From assembly GCF_029395675.1 (NCBI RefSeq), contig NZ_CP115184.1:806001-870000 (forward strand): a stretch of DNA of 64,000 nt, given 5' to 3'. Origin of the DNA: Janibacter cremeus. GTDB taxonomy: Bacteria; Actinomycetota; Actinomycetes; Actinomycetales; Dermatophilaceae. The position numbers were made by a program, and so were the translations under genes. Below, piece after piece: positions 62,042 through 64,000 of this stretch (positions are counted from its first letter, which is position 1; each line of letters starts with the position of its first letter). Under the pieces are notes generated by a model. The model searched no databases and had not been told where the DNA came from. It worked only from the letters and a program-made list of their open reading frames with translations.

Positions 62042-62644
62042 ATGTCCGTTCCAGCCGATCTCACGGCGATCACCCTTCCTGACGCCCTCACCGCCGACAT
62101 CGAGCGCGCGGGGTACTACCCGGCCCTCGTGGCCGACGTCGTCAAGGCCGCGGTCGGCACCGAGGAGGTGCGCAGCCACCTCGTCCACCAGGAGACGACC
62201 TTCGACCAGGACGCGGTGCGCCGCCACATCACGGTCTTCGTGCGCACGGACACCCGCCTCGTCATCGCGCACGCCGACGACTTCGTCGACCACGCCGTCA
62301 CCGACTCCTCGCGGGAGGTGGCCACGGCGACGACCGAGTGCATCCCGCTGTCCGCCGTGCGCGGGGTGATGCTCACCCACGTCACCGACAACCCCTCGCA
62401 GTACGTCCCCGGTTCCCTCGGCCGCGAGATGACCCTGACGATCGGGTGGGGAGCGGTCAGCCGGATCGACCTGCTGCCCGGGCAGTGCTCCGACCCCGAG
62501 TGCGACGGGGGCGACCACGGCTACGAGGGCACCGTGGCGGCCGACGACATCGGTCTGCGCATCAGCGCCGAGGCCGAGGGGCGGGTGGCCCTGGACCAGG
62601 CGATCGAGTTCGCCCGCGACCTCTCCTCGAGCATCGGGCACTGA
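62042..62644 (+). CDS. DUF5998 family protein
   Basis: The 200-residue actinobacterial protein has LPDALTADIERAGYYPALVADVV at the N-terminus, then VHQETTFDQDAVRRHITVFVRTDTRLVIAHADDF, SLGREMTLTIGWGAVSRIDLLPGQCSDPECDGGDHGYEGT, and a final helical part. No function is known to me. CACAAT (62029-62034) ends 7 nt before ATG 62042, indicating a leaderless start; the ATG at 62033 is in frame but overlaps the hexamer. It lies 7 nt before the phosphodiesterase gene. Confidence 0.82.
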   Translation: MSVPADLTAITLPDALTADIERAGYYPALVADVVKAAVGTEEVRSHLVHQETTFDQDAVRRHITVFVRTDTRLVIAHADDFVDHAVTDSSREVATATTECIPLSAVRGVMLTHVTDNPSQYVPGSLGREMTLTIGWGAVSRIDLLPGQCSDPECDGGDHGYEGTVAADDIGLRISAEAEGRVALDQAIEFARDLSSSIGH

Positions 62645-62651
62645 GCCGCCG

Positions 62652-63812
62652 ATGGGCCACCACGGCGCGCAGCCCGTCCCGCTCCTGCCGACGACCCCAC
62701 GACTGGACCGGGTGCTCCCGTCCGTCGCCGCGAGCCTGGGCGTCCCCGGCCTGGCGAAGGGGGGAGACCGCCTCCTCGCGCCGGCCCGCCGGAGCGTGGT
62801 CGTGCTCGTCGACGGGCTCGGTGCCGAGCTGCTGGCCCGCCGGGGCGGGCACGCCCCCTTCCTCCGCCGCCTGCTGCAGGACCCGCAGCGAGCGGTTCGG
62901 CTGGACTGCGGGTTCCCCTCGACGACAGCGACCTCGATGGGCAGCTTCGGTACCGGCACGCTCACCGGGGTGCACGGGCTCGTCGGCTACGAGGCCTACG
63001 ACCCCGGGAGCGACACGGTCTTCAACGAGCTGTCCTGGGAGGACGGCCCCGACCCGTACCGGTGGCAGCCGCACCCGACGGTCTTCGAGGCCGCGCTCGA
63101 CGCCGGGGTCGCCGTCACCCGCATCGGGCCGGGCTACTTCGACGGCTCGGGGCTGACCAATGCCGCCCTGCGGGGTGGGGGCTTCGTCGCGGCGCGGTCC
63201 CTGGCCGAGCGCGTCGACGCGACGGTCACCGCGGTCCGGGCGATGCCGCGCTCGCTCGTCTACCTCTACTGGGGCGATGTCGACAAGGTTGGCCACGTCC
63301 ACGGCAGCGACTCGTGGCAGTGGGGCGAGGAGCTGGAGGAGGTCGACGCGCAGCTGGCCCGACTGGCGGGTCTGCTGCCGCCGGACACCTCGCTGCACAT
63401 CACGGCCGACCACGGCATGGTCGACGTGCCCCTGGACGCCCGCCCGGACATCGCCGAGGAACCCGATCTGGACGCCGGGTTGCGGCACGTCTCCGGCGAG
63501 CCGCGGTGCCTGCAGCTGCACGTGCAGGAGGGCGCGGTCGAGGACGTGCTCTCCGCGTGGCGCTCACGCCTGGGTGACGACGCGTACGTCATCGCGGGGG
63601 AGGAGGCCGTCGAGGCCGGCTGGTTCGGCCCGGTGACCGACGAGGTGCGCCCGCGCATCGGTGACGTCATCGCCGCCATGACCGGGCCGGTCGCGGTCGT
63701 CGACTCCCGCCGCCACCGTCCGCTGCTGCGGAGCCTGCTCGGGGTCCACGGCTCGATCACCGCCGACGAGGTCGCCATCCCGTGGCTGGAGCTCCCGGCA
63801 CGGGAGTCCTGA
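62652..63812 (+). CDS. Alkaline phosphatase superfamily nucleotide pyrophosphatase/phosphodiesterase
   Basis: The 386-residue enzyme has the metal- and nucleophile-binding motifs VVVLVDGLGAELL (first Asp), CGFPSTTATSMGSFGTG (nucleophile Thr), VYLYWGDVDKVGHVHG and HITADHGMVDV (Asp-His). That set is typical of type I phosphodiesterases. No signal peptide is visible, so it is likely cytoplasmic; the substrate is unknown. ATG at 62652 follows the DUF5998 stop by 7 nt, and its stop lies 1 nt before the thymidine kinase ATG, so these genes form one operon. Confidence 0.88.
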   Translation: MGHHGAQPVPLLPTTPRLDRVLPSVAASLGVPGLAKGGDRLLAPARRSVVVLVDGLGAELLARRGGHAPFLRRLLQDPQRAVRLDCGFPSTTATSMGSFGTGTLTGVHGLVGYEAYDPGSDTVFNELSWEDGPDPYRWQPHPTVFEAALDAGVAVTRIGPGYFDGSGLTNAALRGGGFVAARSLAERVDATVTAVRAMPRSLVYLYWGDVDKVGHVHGSDSWQWGEELEEVDAQLARLAGLLPPDTSLHITADHGMVDVPLDARPDIAEEPDLDAGLRHVSGEPRCLQLHVQEGAVEDVLSAWRSRLGDDAYVIAGEEAVEAGWFGPVTDEVRPRIGDVIAAMTGPVAVVDSRRHRPLLRSLLGVHGSITADEVAIPWLELPARES

Positions 63813-63813
63813 C

Positions 63814-64000
63814 ATGGCGCAGCTGTGCTTCTTCGCCGGGACGATGGACTGCGGCAAGTCGACCCTGGCCCTCCAGATGGACCACAACCACCGGGCCCGT
63901 GGTCTGGCGGGCGTGATCTTCACCCGGCTGGACCGCTCGGGCGAGGCCCGGCTCTCCTCGCGACTGGGCCTGTCCACCGATGCGGTCGAGGTGGGGGAGG
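63814..64000 (+). CDS. tdk: Thymidine kinase, N-terminal part (runs off window)
   Basis: The first 62 residues are visible: AQLCFFAGTMDCGKSTLALQMDHNHRARG, with the P-loop GTMDCGKST, typical of type II thymidine kinases, which phosphorylate thymidine in nucleotide salvage. ATG at 63814 lies 1 nt after the phosphodiesterase stop. The C-terminal zinc domain is outside the window. Confidence 0.88.
   Translation, partial: MAQLCFFAGTMDCGKSTLALQMDHNHRARGLAGVIFTRLDRSGEARLSSRLGLSTDAVEVGE

Noticed and set aside
59231..62965. Very long open frame on the minus strand (over 1200 codons) opposite the GNAT fusion gene
   Set aside because: It is the mirror of high-GC codon use in the + strand genes; its translation is low-complexity and matches no family, while the + strand protein has clear domains.

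Overview
The window is 64 kb of a high-GC actinobacterial chromosome. GC-rich codon use, an aa3 oxidase with an actinobacterial subunit IV, a di-haem cytochrome c1 (qcrC), class II DAHP synthase and many actinobacteria-only families point to Micrococcales, most likely Intrasporangiaceae (Janibacter-like). The family-level placement is inference. From memory, the gene order from the left end to about 44 kb follows the Mycobacterium tuberculosis block Rv2205c-Rv2173 (glycerate kinase, HesB, adoK, ctaC, ctaF, qcrB/A/C, ctaE, trpD, the DEDDh-UvrC-like nuclease, fadD15, SRPBCC, ArsA-like, acyltransferase, aroG, pknL, Rv2175c, idsA2), with local insertions and losses.

Layout. 0-4.2 kb: glycerate kinase end, Fe-S carrier, adenosine kinase, leucyl/phenylalanyl-tRNA transferase, and a NifS-like protein with no lysine. 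4.3-15 kb: the respiratory supercomplex genes, ctaC-ctaD-ctaF rightwards and ctaE-qcrC-qcrA-qcrB leftwards, enclosing an L,D-transpeptidase, a small zincin and a frameshifted MFS transporter. 14.8-16.3 kb: a degenerate receiver protein and trpD. 16.3-24.7 kb: a heavy-metal island inserted between trpD and the nuclease gene. It holds a CDF exporter with its ArsR regulator, a CmtR-like sensor, a P1B-type ATPase, a DsbA-VKOR disulfide pair, an Lnt-like protein with the catalytic Cys replaced by Ser, a ZIP transporter, and relics of ccdA and of a second dsbA.

24.7-43.9 kb: the core block resumes with an AsnC/Lrp sensor domain, nuclease, DUF2332, fadD15-like ligase, SRPBCC proteins, a P-loop-less ArsA-like protein, two ROK kinases, an acyltransferase, a two-component pair, aroG, a PASTA kinase, a LysM-lysozyme-like protein, an Rv2175c homologue and a polyprenyl synthase. 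44-51.4 kb: a DNA-damage module. A perfect LexA-type SOS box precedes a DUF6504-HEPN-dnaE2 operon, with dinB a little downstream. 51.4-64 kb: DUF3040 and DUF456 proteins, a zinc-ribbon protein, topoisomerase subunits B and A flanking an APC permease, a GNAT-acyl-CoA-synthetase fusion, a DUF5998 protein, a phosphodiesterase and the start of thymidine kinase.

Regulation. Many genes look leaderless: a -10-like hexamer ends 6-8 nt before the start codon, which helped fix starts. Convergent gene pairs are mostly separated by strong GC hairpins. A 9-mer, GCGAAGGGG, appears about 20 times by eye, several-fold more than base composition predicts, and I found none inside the metal island.
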